Shown in pieces: positions 44,696 through 53,284 of a DNA stretch of 54,067 bases. The notes beneath the pieces are model-generated. The model was not told the origin of the DNA. It did not search any database and saw nothing but the letters and a program-made list of their open reading frames with translations. Source of the stretch: Candidatus Gemmiger stercorigallinarum (GTDB taxonomy: Bacteria; Bacillota; Clostridia; Oscillospirales; Ruminococcaceae); NCBI GenBank assembly GCA_019119495.1, contig DWWX01000009.1, forward strand, positions 1-54,067, read 5' to 3'. Positions within the stretch are counted from its first letter, which is position 1; each line of letters opens with the position of its first letter. Both the position numbers and the translations under genes were made by a program.

Positions 44696-45958
44696 TCATA
44701 CGTGGAACAGCTGCGCCACTGCGTCCTCTTTCAGCTCGGCGCCGATCACGCACAGCTTGCCGGTGACGTCGGGGGTGCAGGCGCGGATCTCGTGCTCGCC
44801 GGGCACCATGTCAAACTCGTACCAGGTGTCGCCGCCGTCCACGATGCCCTTGGCCCGCAGGATCTGGCCATACTCGCCGCCGTCCAGCGCGGTCAGCGCC
44901 TGCTCCAGCTCCTCACGGGTGAAGCGGCGGGCCGTCTCGCGGCCCCAGCTGGTAAAGATCTCGTCGGCGTCATGGTCATGATGATGGTGATGCCCGCAGC
45001 CGCAGTGCCCGCCGTGCTCGTGGTGATGCTCGTCATGGTCATGGTGGCAGCAGCCGTGGCCGTGCTCCTCGTCCTCATGGCCATGGTGGTGGCAGCAGCC
45101 CTCGTGGTCATGCTCCTCGTCCTCGTGATCGTGGTGGCAGCACGCATGGCCGTGCTCTTCGTCCTCATGGTCGTGATGGTGGCAGCACTCGTGCTCCTCG
45201 CCGTCCCCATCGTGATCGTGGTGATGGTGGCAGCAGTGGCCCTCGTGGTCGTGCTCCTCCCCGTCGTGGTGATGGTGGTGATGCTCGTCCTCGTCGCCGT
45301 GGGCCGCGTTGGTGGCGGCGGCCTCGGCCAGCAGCTCGGCCACCAGGTCGCGCTTGCCGTCCATCACCGAGACGATCTGCTTGCCGTTCAGCGCCATCCA
45401 GTCGGTGGTGACGATGGTGGCGGTGGGGTTTTTCTGCTGCAGCAGCTCCACCGCGGCGGCGATCTTCTCGTCCGACGCCTTGCCGGTGCGGCTGAGGATG
45501 ATGCAGCTGGCGTGGCTGACCTGGTCGTTGTAGAACTCGCCAAAGTTCTTCATGTACAGCTTGACCTTGTTCACGTCGGCCACCGTCACAAAGCTGTTCA
45601 GCTCCACCGGCAGGTGGTCGGCCACGCTCTCCACCGCGCGGGTCACGTCGCTCAGCTTGCCCACGCCGGAGGGCTCGATCAGGATGCGGTCAGGGTGGTA
45701 GGTGTCCACCACCTGCTTCAGCGCCTCGCGGAAGTCGCCCACCAGCGAGCAGCAGATGCAGCCGGAGTTCAGCTCGTTCACCTGGATGCCGGCCTCGCGC
45801 ATGAAGCCGCCGTCGATGCCGATCTCGCCGAATTCGTTCTCGATCAGCACCAGCTTTTCGCCGCCGAAAGCCTCCTGGATCAGCTTTTTGATCAGCGTCG
45901 TTTTGCCGGCGCCCAAAAAACCGGAGAAAATGTCGATCTTGGTTTTGGTCTGTGCCAT
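44696..45958 (-). CDS. CobW/ZNG1-family GTPase with long His/Cys-rich insert
   Basis: A 420-residue metallochaperone-like GTPase. P-loop SGFLGAGKTTLIKK, metal site GCICC (residues 67-70), IEPSG switch. The G4 position reads LSRTGKASD rather than NKxD. Residues about 220-331 are almost entirely His, Asp, Glu, Gly and Cys, with a roughly 15-residue repeat of the form CCHH.DHEDEEHGH. A CobW C-terminal domain follows (FTSWGRETARRFTREELEQA). Family members hand zinc or cobalt to client proteins; the insert would hold many metal ions. Extended -10 promoter at 46051-46059. Confidence 0.93.
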   Translation of the reverse strand: MAQTKTKIDIFSGFLGAGKTTLIKKLIQEAFGGEKLVLIENEFGEIGIDGGFMREAGIQVNELNSGCICCSLVGDFREALKQVVDTYHPDRILIEPSGVGKLSDVTRAVESVADHLPVELNSFVTVADVNKVKLYMKNFGEFYNDQVSHASCIILSRTGKASDEKIAAAVELLQQKNPTATIVTTDWMALNGKQIVSVMDGKRDLVAELLAEAAATNAAHGDEDEHHHHHHDGEEHDHEGHCCHHHHDHDGDGEEHECCHHHDHEDEEHGHACCHHDHEDEEHDHEGCCHHHGHEDEEHGHGCCHHDHDEHHHEHGGHCGCGHHHHHDHDADEIFTSWGRETARRFTREELEQALTALDGGEYGQILRAKGIVDGGDTWYEFDMVPGEHEIRACTPDVTGKLCVIGAELKEDAVAQLFHV

Positions 45959-46043
45959 GGTGTGTTACCTCTATTTCTATCTGAATTGGCTCTGTTCCGG
46001 TTGGAAGTGCGGGCGGGGGTTAGCAATCCGCGGCCCACACTGC

Positions 46044-46059
46044 TAATACTATTATACCA
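46044..46059 (-). promoter_or_regulatory. Promoter of the His-rich CobW gene with an overlapping palindrome
   Basis: Minus-strand TGG-TATAAT (46059-46051), a perfect -10 with TGn extension and no clear -35. The palindrome TAATA-C-TATTA (46044-46054) overlaps the -10 and could be a repressor site; a zinc regulator is only a guess. Confidence 0.6.
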
Positions 46060-46164
46060 AACCCGTCAAGGGGTTCCGGCCTGTTTTTGCACCCCAATTT
46101 TGAACTTTTTGCAAAATTTCGCCCCGCCGGCGCGTCGGAGATGATATACTGGATTATATCGGCG

Positions 46165-46500
46165 TGCAAGGGGGCGTGCCAGGCGTTCGCGCCGTCGCCA
46201 AGCCCTGCGGCCATCCCGCAGCGATAGTCCCACCGCAAAGCGGCAATACACCCCTCAGCCGGCTTGCGCCGGCAGCTCCCCTTGCAGGGGAGCCTTTGGG
46301 CGGCGCTTACCCTGAAAGTCTCCCCTGCAAGGGGAGGTGGCATCGCGCCAGCGATGACGGTGGGGTGCAGCACCTGACCGGGCGCGTACCCCTGCGGGCT
46401 GGCGATATGTTGCCACTGGTCGCAGGTGGTCTGCGCCGCCGCCAAGCCCTGCGGCCGCTCCCAGCGATAGTCCTGCCACAAGGCAGCAATGCCGGTCGCT
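46165..46500. repeat. Composite palindromic repeat block
   Basis: Two cores (46276-46292 and 46320-46336) 44 bases apart, as in the 23877 element, with arms matching the 28345 unit in inverse orientation. Outside them, a 60-base stretch near 46187-46246 (around CGCCAAGCCCTGCGGCC) recurs at about 46437-46494. No gene lies in 45959-46548. Confidence 0.8.
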
Positions 46501-46548
46501 TGCCGAAACAGTCGCCCGCCCAACTTCAGCCCTGAAAGGACCCTTGCC

Positions 46549-47226
46549 ATGCAGTACCGTATTTTCCTGATCGAGGATGACCCCGTCATTGCCCGCACGG
46601 TGCGGGACTATCTGGAACGGCTGGGCTATGCCGTGGCCTGCGGTCAAAACTTTGCCGACCTTGCGCCGGAGTTTGCCGCCTTTGACCCCCAGCTGGTGCT
46701 TTTGGACCTGTCGCTGCCCTACCGCAACGGCTACCACTGGTGCCGGGTGTTCCGGGAGCTGTCCCCGGTGCCCATCGTGTTTTTGTCCTCGGCGGCGGAT
46801 AACCTGAACATCGTCACCGCCATGGACCTGGGCGCCGAAGACTACATCGCCAAGCCCTTTGACCTGGAGGTGCTGGCCGCCAAGGTGCAGGCGATCCTGC
46901 GCCGCGCCTATGCCTACGCCCGGCCCGCCGACCTGGTGGACTGCGGCGGCGGGGTGATGCTGGACCTGGGCGCGGGCGCACTGAAAAGCGAAGCCGGCAC
47001 GGTGGAGCTGACCAAGAACGAGCTGCGCATTTTGCAGACGCTGCTGGCCCAGCGGGGCCGCACCGTCCCCCGCGACGCGCTGATGACCGCGCTGTGGGCC
47101 ACCGACTGCTTTGTGGACGAGAACACGCTGACCGTCAACGTGGCCCGCCTGCGCAAAAAGCTGGAGACCGCCGGTCTGCCCGGCCTGATCCGCACCAAAA
47201 AAGGCGAGGGGTACTGCATCGAATGA
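46549..47226 (+). CDS. OmpR-family response regulator, Bce type
   Basis: A 225-residue regulator: acidic pocket IEDDP, phosphoacceptor Asp53 in LLDLSLPYRNG, Lys in IAKPFD, and a winged helix ending LIRTKKGEGYCIE. The layout matches BceR/YxdJ regulators of peptide-antibiotic response. The start at 46549 has AAAGGAC upstream. It overlaps the kinase by four bases (ATGA). No BceAB-type transporter is adjacent. Confidence 0.94.
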   Translation: MQYRIFLIEDDPVIARTVRDYLERLGYAVACGQNFADLAPEFAAFDPQLVLLDLSLPYRNGYHWCRVFRELSPVPIVFLSSAADNLNIVTAMDLGAEDYIAKPFDLEVLAAKVQAILRRAYAYARPADLVDCGGGVMLDLGAGALKSEAGTVELTKNELRILQTLLAQRGRTVPRDALMTALWATDCFVDENTLTVNVARLRKKLETAGLPGLIRTKKGEGYCIE

Positions 47227-48221
47227 AACGATTTTTGGCGTATCTGCACACCCAGCGGCGGGCGCTGCTGGTCTGGGCGCTGACGGCGGCAATATTTGGG
47301 GCGGTCATTGCGCTGTATGACCTGCCGCTGGAACCCTTCGGCTACGCGGCGGCGCTGTCCGCGGCGATCCTGACTGCGGTGCTGGCGGCGGGCTGGCCGG
47401 CCTGGGCCCGGCGCTGCCGGGAACTGGAGCAGCTTGCCGAGACCCCGCCCGGCCGCGATCCCGCCCTGCCGGAGCCGGAGGGCGGCGAGGCCGGGCTGGA
47501 GGCCGCCTACCAGCAGGTACTGCGGGGCCAGGCCGGGCAGATGGTCGACCGGGCGGTGGAAGTCCGCGCCCGGCGGGACGATATGCTGGACTATTTTACC
47601 ATGTGGGCCCACCAGGTCAAGACGCCGCTGGCTGCCATGCGGTTGCTGCTGCAGTCGGGCGGGGAGATCCCCCGCGCCGACCTGGAGCGGGAACTGTTCC
47701 AGACCGGGCGGTACGTGGACATGGTGCTGGGCTACCTGCGCCTGGGCAGCGAGACCAACGACCTGGTTCTGGCCAAAACGCCGCTGGACCCGGTCATCCG
47801 CCAAAGCCTGCGCCGCTTTGCCCGAATGTTCATATTAAAAAAGCTGACCCTTGTCTACAACGGCACCGACGCCGCGCCGGTGACAGACGCCAAGTGGGTG
47901 GGCTTTATCCTGGAACAGCTGCTGTCCAACGCGGTCAAGTACACGCCGGCAGGCGGCACCGTCACGGTGCTGGCCGACGGCCGCATGCTGACGGTGGCGG
48001 ACACCGGCGCGGGCATCCGGCCGGAGGACCTGCCCCGCATTTTTGAAAAAGGCTACACCGGCTGCACCGGCCACGCCGAGCCGACCTCCAGCGGGCTGGG
48101 GCTTTACCTGTGCGCACGGGCGGCCAAAAAGCTGGGCTGCACCATCTTTGCCCAAAGCGAGCCGGGCCATGGCGCCGAGGTGACGCTGACCTTCCCGCCC
48201 GACGGCATCCTGTATGAGTGA
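47223..48221 (+). CDS. Intramembrane-sensing histidine kinase, BceS type
   Basis: A 332-residue kinase with two close transmembrane helices (about 13-33 and 42-60) and almost no extracellular loop, the hallmark of BceS-like sensors that listen through a partner ABC transporter. Phosphoacceptor His130 in MWAHQVKTPLA; ATP-binding N box LLSNAVKYTP and GLGLYLCARAAKKLG. Translationally coupled to the regulator. Confidence 0.94.
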   Translation: MKRFLAYLHTQRRALLVWALTAAIFGAVIALYDLPLEPFGYAAALSAAILTAVLAAGWPAWARRCRELEQLAETPPGRDPALPEPEGGEAGLEAAYQQVLRGQAGQMVDRAVEVRARRDDMLDYFTMWAHQVKTPLAAMRLLLQSGGEIPRADLERELFQTGRYVDMVLGYLRLGSETNDLVLAKTPLDPVIRQSLRRFARMFILKKLTLVYNGTDAAPVTDAKWVGFILEQLLSNAVKYTPAGGTVTVLADGRMLTVADTGAGIRPEDLPRIFEKGYTGCTGHAEPTSSGLGLYLCARAAKKLGCTIFAQSEPGHGAEVTLTFPPDGILYE

Positions 48222-48262
48222 CAGAGCCCGGCCCGGAGGCGGGAGAACCGGATGTTCCGCCG

Positions 48263-48291
48263 TTGCCAGGCCGGGGGTTTTACGGTATAAT
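48263..48291 (+). promoter_or_regulatory. Promoter of araD and probably sdaAB-sdaAA
   Basis: TTGCCA (48263-48268), 17 bases, perfect TATAAT (48286-48291). Leader of about 175 bases with GC-rich inverted repeats. Confidence 0.82.
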
Positions 48292-48474
48292 AGCCGCAAG
48301 GTACTGTGATTCGCTTTGTGCGCGGCGGCCCGCCGTTCCGGCCTGCACCGGCCCGGCAGCCGGTTTTGAATGCCCAGGGATGCCATGCCGCTGTGCGGCG
48401 CGGTATCGGGGGGACTGTGGATCGAAAAAACGCTGCGCAGGCCGGGCAGGCCCGGCGGCAGGGAGGCTTTCAAT

Positions 48475-49179
48475 ATGCTGGAGCAACTGAAACAACAGGT
48501 CTATCAGGCCAATCTGGAGCTGCCCCGCCGCGGATTGGTGCTGTACACCTGGGGCAACGTGTCGGGCATTGACCGGGAGAAAGGGCTGGTGGTCATCAAG
48601 CCTTCCGGCGTGGAGTACGGCGCGCTGACGCCCGGCGACCTGGTGGTGCTGGACCTGGACGGCCATGTGGTGGAGGGCGCGCTGAACCCCTCCTCCGACA
48701 CCGCCACCCACCTGGAGCTGTACCAGGCATTCCCCGGCATCGGGGGTGTGGTGCACACCCATTCCGCCTATGCCGCGGCCTGGGCGCAGGCCGGGCTGGA
48801 TATCCCCTGCTACGGCACCACCCACGCCGACTATTTTTACGGCCCGGTGCCCTGCACCCGCGCCCTGACCGCCGCCGAGGTGGCGGCAGACTACGAGGGC
48901 AGCACCGGCCGGGTCATTGTCGAGACCTTCCGCAAAAGAAAGCTGGACCCGGCGGCGGTGCCGGGGGTGCTGTGCCGCAGCCACGGGCCGTTTGCCTGGG
49001 GCGGCAGCCCGGCCCAGGCGGTCTACCATGCCGCCGTGCTGGAGGAAGTGGCGCGCATGGCGCTGCTGACCCGCCAGCTGGACCCCGCCGCAGCCCCCGC
49101 GCCGCAGTATGTGCAGGACAAGCACTACCTGCGCAAGCACGGCCCCAACGCCTACTACGGCCAGCACAGGGCCGAATGA
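48475..49179 (+). CDS. araD: L-ribulose-5-phosphate 4-epimerase
   Basis: A 234-residue class II aldolase-fold epimerase. [20 protein letters not shown], the zinc ligands in [12 protein letters not shown], and [14 protein letters not shown] plus [16 protein letters not shown] favour AraD over fuculose aldolase. It converts L-ribulose 5-phosphate to D-xylulose 5-phosphate. No araA or araB is nearby. GGGAGG precedes the ATG at 48475. Confidence 0.93.
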   Translation: MLEQLKQQVYQANLELPRRGLVLYTWGNVSGIDREKGLVVIKPSGVEYGALTPGDLVVLDLDGHVVEGALNPSSDTATHLELYQAFPGIGGVVHTHSAYAAAWAQAGLDIPCYGTTHADYFYGPVPCTRALTAAEVAADYEGSTGRVIVETFRKRKLDPAAVPGVLCRSHGPFAWGGSPAQAVYHAAVLEEVARMALLTRQLDPAAAPAPQYVQDKHYLRKHGPNAYYGQHRAE

Positions 49180-49203
49180 CCACAGCCAAAGGAGCCTTTG
49201 CCC

Positions 49204-49863
49204 ATGAATGTGTTTGATATCATCGGCCCGGTCATGATCGGGCCTTCCAGCAGCCACACCGCCGGCGCGGCGCGCATCGGCGGGGTGGCGCGGGCGCTGC
49301 TGGGGTCGCAGCCGGTGCGGGCGGACATCGGCCTGCACGGCAGCTTTGCCTGCACCGGCCGCGGCCACGGCACCGACAAGGCCATCGTGGCCGGGCTTTT
49401 GGGCTTTGCCCCCGACGACACCCGCCTGCGGGACGCACTGGTCATTGCCGAACAGCAGGGCATGCAGGTGACGATCCATCCGGTGGAGATCGACGGCGCG
49501 CACCCCAACACCGCCCGCCTGCACCTGGAAGCCGCCGACGGCGGCACGCTGGACATGCAGGGCAGCAGTGTGGGCGGCGGCAGCATCCGCATCACCGGCA
49601 TTGACGGCATGGAGGTGCAGCTGACCGGCGAGTGCCCCACCCTGATCGTGGTGCACCAGGATGTGCCCGGCACCATTGCCGCCGTTACCGAGGCGGTGGC
49701 CGACCGGCGGGTGAACATCGGCAGTTTCCGCCTGACCCGCCAAAGCCGCGGCGGCACCGCCGTGATGGCGCTGGAAATGGACGGCGCGGTGGGGCAGGAA
49801 GTGGCCGATGCCGTGGCCATGCTGCCCCATGTGCTGCACGTGACGCTGCTGCAGCCGGTGTGA
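49204..49863 (+). CDS. sdaAB: L-serine dehydratase, beta subunit
   Basis: A 219-residue subunit of the iron-sulfur serine dehydratase. GPVMIGPSSSHTAGAARIGG is the family opening; an ACT domain (LIVVHQDVPGTIAAVTEAVA) is at the C-terminus. AAAGGAGC precedes the ATG at 49204. It works with sdaAA, 61 bases downstream, to form pyruvate and ammonia. Confidence 0.96.
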   Translation: MNVFDIIGPVMIGPSSSHTAGAARIGGVARALLGSQPVRADIGLHGSFACTGRGHGTDKAIVAGLLGFAPDDTRLRDALVIAEQQGMQVTIHPVEIDGAHPNTARLHLEAADGGTLDMQGSSVGGGSIRITGIDGMEVQLTGECPTLIVVHQDVPGTIAAVTEAVADRRVNIGSFRLTRQSRGGTAVMALEMDGAVGQEVADAVAMLPHVLHVTLLQPV

Positions 49864-49924
49864 CCGCCGCGCCAAACGGACGCCCGGCGGGACCAAGACC
49901 AATCTGTGATACAAGGAGTTTCCC

Positions 49925-50818
49925 ATGCAACTGGATTATACATCGCTGGCCGGCCTGCTGGCCGCGGCCGAACAGGCCGGCCGCCCTCTGAGCGAGCTGG
50001 TGCTTGCCCAGCAGGCGGCCGAGTTGGAACAGCCGCCGGAACAGGTCTACGACCGCATGGCCCGCTGCTACCAGGTCATGGCGGACGGCGTGGCCCCCGG
50101 CTGTGACCCGGACCTGCGCAGCGCCAGCGGCCTGAGCGGCGGCAGCGCCGCCAAAATGAAAGCGGCGGTAAAGGCCGGCCGCACCCTGACCGGCCCGGTG
50201 CTGGGCGGCGCGCTGACCCGCGCGCTGGCCATCAGCGAACTGAACGCCGCCATGGGCCGCATCGTCGCCGCGCCCACCGCCGGCAGCTGCGGCATCCTGC
50301 CCGCGGCGCTGCTGACCATGGAGCAGGAAAAAGGCTGCAGCCGCCGCAGCTGCGTCATGGCCATGTTCACCGCCAGCGCGGTGGGGCTGGTCATTGCCAA
50401 AAACGCCTGCCTGGCCGGGGCGCAGGGCGGCTGCCAGGCCGAGTGCGGCAGCGCCGCCGCCATGGCCGCTGCGGCCATTGTCGAGCTGGCCGGCGGCACC
50501 CCCAAAATGATCGGCGACGCGGTGGCCATCGCCCTGAAAAATGTGCTGGGCCTGGTCTGCGACCCGGTGGCCGGCCTGGTGGAAGTGCCCTGCGTCAAGC
50601 GCAACGCTTCCGGCGTGGCCGGGGCCTTTGTGGCCGCCGAGCTGGCGCTGGCGGGCATCGGCAGCGTCATCCCGCCGGACGAGGCCATCCTGGCCATGAA
50701 GCGGGTGGGCGACGCCATGCACCCCGCCCTGAAGGAGACCGCCGAGGGCGGCCTGGCTGCCACCCCCACCGCCTGCCGCCTGCAGCACGAGCTGCTGGGC
50801 CGGGACGCCTGGCAGTGA
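49925..50818 (+). CDS. sdaAA: L-serine dehydratase, alpha subunit
   Basis: A 297-residue catalytic subunit. Cysteines for the oxygen-sensitive 4Fe-4S cluster are in PTAGSCGILPA, GGCQAECGSAAAM and CDPVAGLVEVPC. Cytoplasmic. ACAAGGAG lies upstream. Followed by a hairpin with a short T run. Confidence 0.96.
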   Translation: MQLDYTSLAGLLAAAEQAGRPLSELVLAQQAAELEQPPEQVYDRMARCYQVMADGVAPGCDPDLRSASGLSGGSAAKMKAAVKAGRTLTGPVLGGALTRALAISELNAAMGRIVAAPTAGSCGILPAALLTMEQEKGCSRRSCVMAMFTASAVGLVIAKNACLAGAQGGCQAECGSAAAMAAAAIVELAGGTPKMIGDAVAIALKNVLGLVCDPVAGLVEVPCVKRNASGVAGAFVAAELALAGIGSVIPPDEAILAMKRVGDAMHPALKETAEGGLAATPTACRLQHELLGRDAWQ

Positions 50819-50843
50819 CCCCTGCGCAAACCCCCAAAAGCGC

Positions 50844-50882
50844 CGGGCGCCGCATCCCCCTGGCGGGCGCGGCGCCCGTTTT
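50844..50882 (+). terminator. Probable terminator after sdaAA
   Basis: Perfect 10-bp stem (50844-50853 with 50869-50878) followed by four T; moderately strong. Confidence 0.6.
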
Positions 50883-50938
50883 GCAGGAGGAAAACAACGA
50901 CAAAGCGGCCTTTGCCGCCGGATAAAGGAGCGTTTCCC

Positions 50939-51181
50939 ATGCAGTACAACGACCTGCTGGACATTTTGGCTGAGCAGTTTTCCTGCGAGCCGCAGGACCT
51001 GACCCCGGAGACCGACCTGTACGAGGACCTGGGCGCCGACGAGCTGGACGCCACCGAACTTGCCTGGAACGTGGGCGAGGGCATCGGCCGGGAGGTGCCG
51101 GCGGAGGACATGGCCGCCTGCCAAACGGTGGGCGACGTGTGGCGGTATATCTGCGAGAATACCTGGCACACGGCGGAATAA
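50939..51181 (+). CDS. Acyl-carrier-protein-like protein lacking the attachment serine
   Basis: An 80-residue acidic four-helix protein with clear ACP pattern (DLTPETDLYEDLGADELDAT, then EVPAEDMAACQTVGDVWRYI). The invariant DSL serine that takes the phosphopantetheine arm is replaced by glutamate (Asp34-Glu35-Leu36, codons GAC GAG CTG). It therefore cannot be charged in the normal way. It may be a structural or regulatory ACP paralogue or a degenerated copy. AAAGGAGC lies at good spacing, so translation is likely. No fatty-acid gene is adjacent. Confidence 0.85.
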   Translation: MQYNDLLDILAEQFSCEPQDLTPETDLYEDLGADELDATELAWNVGEGIGREVPAEDMAACQTVGDVWRYICENTWHTAE

Positions 51182-51307
51182 GAACGCCCGCCGGCTTTGC
51201 CCGCACGATGAGCACGGGGCGGGGGAGGGCCTGGCCTTGCAGGGACCCTGCGCCGCCCGCCGCACCAGAGAAAAGCCCTGGCTGCGGGTAGTTTGCACTG
51301 CTTTTGC

Positions 51308-51376
51308 TGCATAAAAATACAAAATTAGTGCAAAATATAATTTTTTCTTGCAAATTGCTCCCCGATGTGCAATACT
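51308..51376 (+). promoter_or_regulatory. argF promoter region with ARG-box-like site
   Basis: TGCATAAAAATACAA (51308-51322) differs from the ArgR/AhrC box core TGAATAAAAATTCAA at two positions. TTGCAA (51348-51353), 17 bases, AATACT (51371-51376) form a candidate promoter. The AT-rich stretch 51298-51358 stands out from its GC-rich surroundings. Confidence 0.5.
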
Positions 51377-51508
51377 AAAAGGGATCTGGATCGAGCAAGA
51401 AAGGATCGGATTTTTTCAGAATGTCCCGGAGACGGACCGTTCCGCCGGGCCGCGGGACCGGGCGGCCAACGGGGCCGCTGCTACCGCAACGCAAAGGAGA
51501 GAATGACC

Positions 51509-52501
51509 ATGGACCTGAAGGGCAGAGACTTTTTGACGCTGCTGGACTATACCCCCGCCGAGATCGGGTATCTTTTGGACCTGGCTGCCGAACTGAAGGC
51601 AAAGAAAAAAGCCGGCGTCCTGCATGACGTGCTGCGGGGCAAAAATGTGGCCCTGATCTTTGAAAAGACCAGCACCCGTACCCGCTGCAGCTTTGAGGTG
51701 GCCGCCCACGATCTGGGCATGGGCACCACCTACCTGGACCCTTCCGGCAGCCAGATCGGCAAAAAGGAGAGTATTGCCGACACCGCCCAGGTGCTGGGCG
51801 GCATGTTCGACGGCATCGAGTACCGCGGCTACGGCCAGGCCATTGTGGAGGAGCTGGCGCGGTACGCGCCGGTGCCGGTGTGGAACGGTCTGACCAACGA
51901 GTTCCACCCCACCCAGATTTTGGCCGATTTCCTCACGCTGCGGGAGCAGTTCGGCCGGCTGGAGGGGCTCAAGTTCGTCTACATGGGCGACGCGCGGTAT
52001 AACATGGGCAATTCCCTGATGATCGGCTGCGCCAAGATGGGCCTGCACTTTACCGCCTGCGCCCCCAAAGCCTACTGGCCGGAGGCGCGGCTGGTGGAAA
52101 AATGCCGCGCCATCGCCGCCGGGACCGGCGCGACCATCGACTTCTCGGAGGATGTGGACGCGGTGGCCGGCGCCGACGCGGTCTACACCGACGTGTGGGT
52201 CAGCATGGGCGAGCCGGAGGAAGTCTGGGCGCAGCGCATCGCCGACCTGGCACCCTACCAGGTCAACGCCGCCCTGATGGCCAAGGCCGGCCCCCAGGCG
52301 GTTTTCATGCACTGCCTGCCCGCCTACCACGACCACAAGACCCAGGTGGGCCGCACCATGGGCGAAAAATTCGGCCGCGACGCCATGGAAGTCACCGACG
52401 AGGTGTTCACCGGGGGCCAGAGCGTGGTTTTCCGGGAAGCCGAGAACCGCATGCACACCATCAAGGCCGTTATGGCCGCCACCCTGGGCGCGGAGTTCTG
52501 A
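51509..52501 (+). CDS. argF: Ornithine carbamoyltransferase
   Basis: A 330-residue enzyme joining ornithine and carbamoyl phosphate to citrulline in arginine synthesis. Carbamoyl-phosphate loop [15 protein letters not shown], and ornithine motif [10 protein letters not shown]. The ATG at 51509 is preferred over one six bases upstream because AAAGGAGA then has normal spacing. The upstream ARG-box-like site suggests ArgR control. The rest of the arginine pathway is not in the window. Confidence 0.97.
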   Translation: MDLKGRDFLTLLDYTPAEIGYLLDLAAELKAKKKAGVLHDVLRGKNVALIFEKTSTRTRCSFEVAAHDLGMGTTYLDPSGSQIGKKESIADTAQVLGGMFDGIEYRGYGQAIVEELARYAPVPVWNGLTNEFHPTQILADFLTLREQFGRLEGLKFVYMGDARYNMGNSLMIGCAKMGLHFTACAPKAYWPEARLVEKCRAIAAGTGATIDFSEDVDAVAGADAVYTDVWVSMGEPEEVWAQRIADLAPYQVNAALMAKAGPQAVFMHCLPAYHDHKTQVGRTMGEKFGRDAMEVTDEVFTGGQSVVFREAENRMHTIKAVMAATLGAEF

Positions 52502-52518
52502 GGGTTCTCTGAAGGAGG

Positions 52519-52588
52519 CCCGGCAGGGGCTGGCCCTGCCGGGGGATCCGCGCATGGTTTTCGGCTTGCGCCCGATTTTTGGTATGAT
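52519..52588 (+). promoter_or_regulatory. Hairpin after argF and candidate promoter for the next gene
   Basis: A perfect CCCGGCAGGG/CCCTGCCGGG stem (52519-52528 with 52534-52543) without T run may end argF weakly. TGG-TATGAT (52580-52588) is an extended -10 for the small downstream gene, with a leader of nearly 290 bases. No gene is seen between 52502 and 52875. Confidence 0.45.
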
Positions 52589-52875
52589 GTCGGCATTTTT
52601 GACTTGCCGGATGCGCCCCCAAGGCCGGGACATACGGCGCGGGGAACGCTTTGCCGCGGCGTATGGCGCGTTCCCGGCGGATTCCCGGAAGGGATCTGGC
52701 CGCTCCAAAGCGCGGGAAAAATTGCCCAAAAGGTGCGGGGCGCATGGCGCGAAAACGCAGGAAGATTTGATGTGTTTTAAGGCGCCGCGGCGCGGCAGAC
52801 GCTGCTTTTTCGTGGAATCAGACAGTGTGGGGAATTTTCGGACACGCCCCAGGATCAGCAAAGGAGAGGTGCAGG

Positions 52876-53130
52876 ATGATCTCTTTGTTTCAGCGCAGGG
52901 AACTGACCGTTTGCCAGACCCAGGCCCGCAGCGACGAGGTCTGCGCCAAACTGGACCAGGCGGGCATCGAGTACCAGGTCAAGGCCCGCGACCGCAGCTC
53001 GCCGTCGGTGTTCGCCGCAGGCAGCCGGGAGCGCAGCGGCAGCTTTGGTCAGACCCCTGCCGCCAACTGGACCTATACGATCTATGTCCGTGCCGACGAG
53101 CTGGAATGCGCCCGCGCCTGCCTGCGCTGA
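52876..53130 (+). CDS. Small protein, possibly DUF2007-like (84 aa)
   Basis: An 84-residue protein with a ferredoxin-like pattern: a strand (LTVCQTQ), a helix (SDEVCAKLDQAGIEYQV), a second strand and TYTIYVRADELECARACL at the end. This order resembles the small DUF2007 'signal-transducing' proteins, but similarity is weak. AAAGGAGAGG precedes the ATG at 52876. Cytoplasmic, function unknown. Confidence 0.7.
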   Translation: MISLFQRRELTVCQTQARSDEVCAKLDQAGIEYQVKARDRSSPSVFAAGSRERSGSFGQTPAANWTYTIYVRADELECARACLR

Positions 53131-53170
53131 GGCGCCCGTCTGCCGGCCGGCCCGGCGCACGAAAAAACAT

Positions 53171-53199
53171 TTGACGTACCGCCCGGAATTTGCTATAAT
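53171..53199 (+). promoter_or_regulatory. Strong promoter upstream of the tRNA-Ser region
   Basis: TTGACG (53171-53176), 17 bases with a TGC extension, perfect TATAAT (53194-53199). It reads into the tRNA-Ser half and the intact tRNA-Ser. Confidence 0.85.
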
Positions 53200-53245
53200 A
53201 ATCAGGCACATCCGGCCGGGCTGCTGCGCCCCGCCGGCAATATCT

Positions 53246-53284
53246 GGAGCATTACTCAAGAGGTCGAAGAGGTCGCACTCGAAA
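53246..53284 (+). pseudogene. 5' half of a tRNA-Ser
   Basis: GGAGCAT (acceptor-like), TA, a D arm CTC-AAGAGGTCGAA-GAG, then a stretch ending in the anticodon-like loop CTCGAAA. All are in tRNA-Ser order and share GCACTCGAAA with the intact gene 280 bases downstream. The anticodon stem does not close, and no variable arm, T arm or 3' acceptor follows. The remnant breaks in the anticodon loop, where some tyrosine recombinases integrate. Confidence 0.55.
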
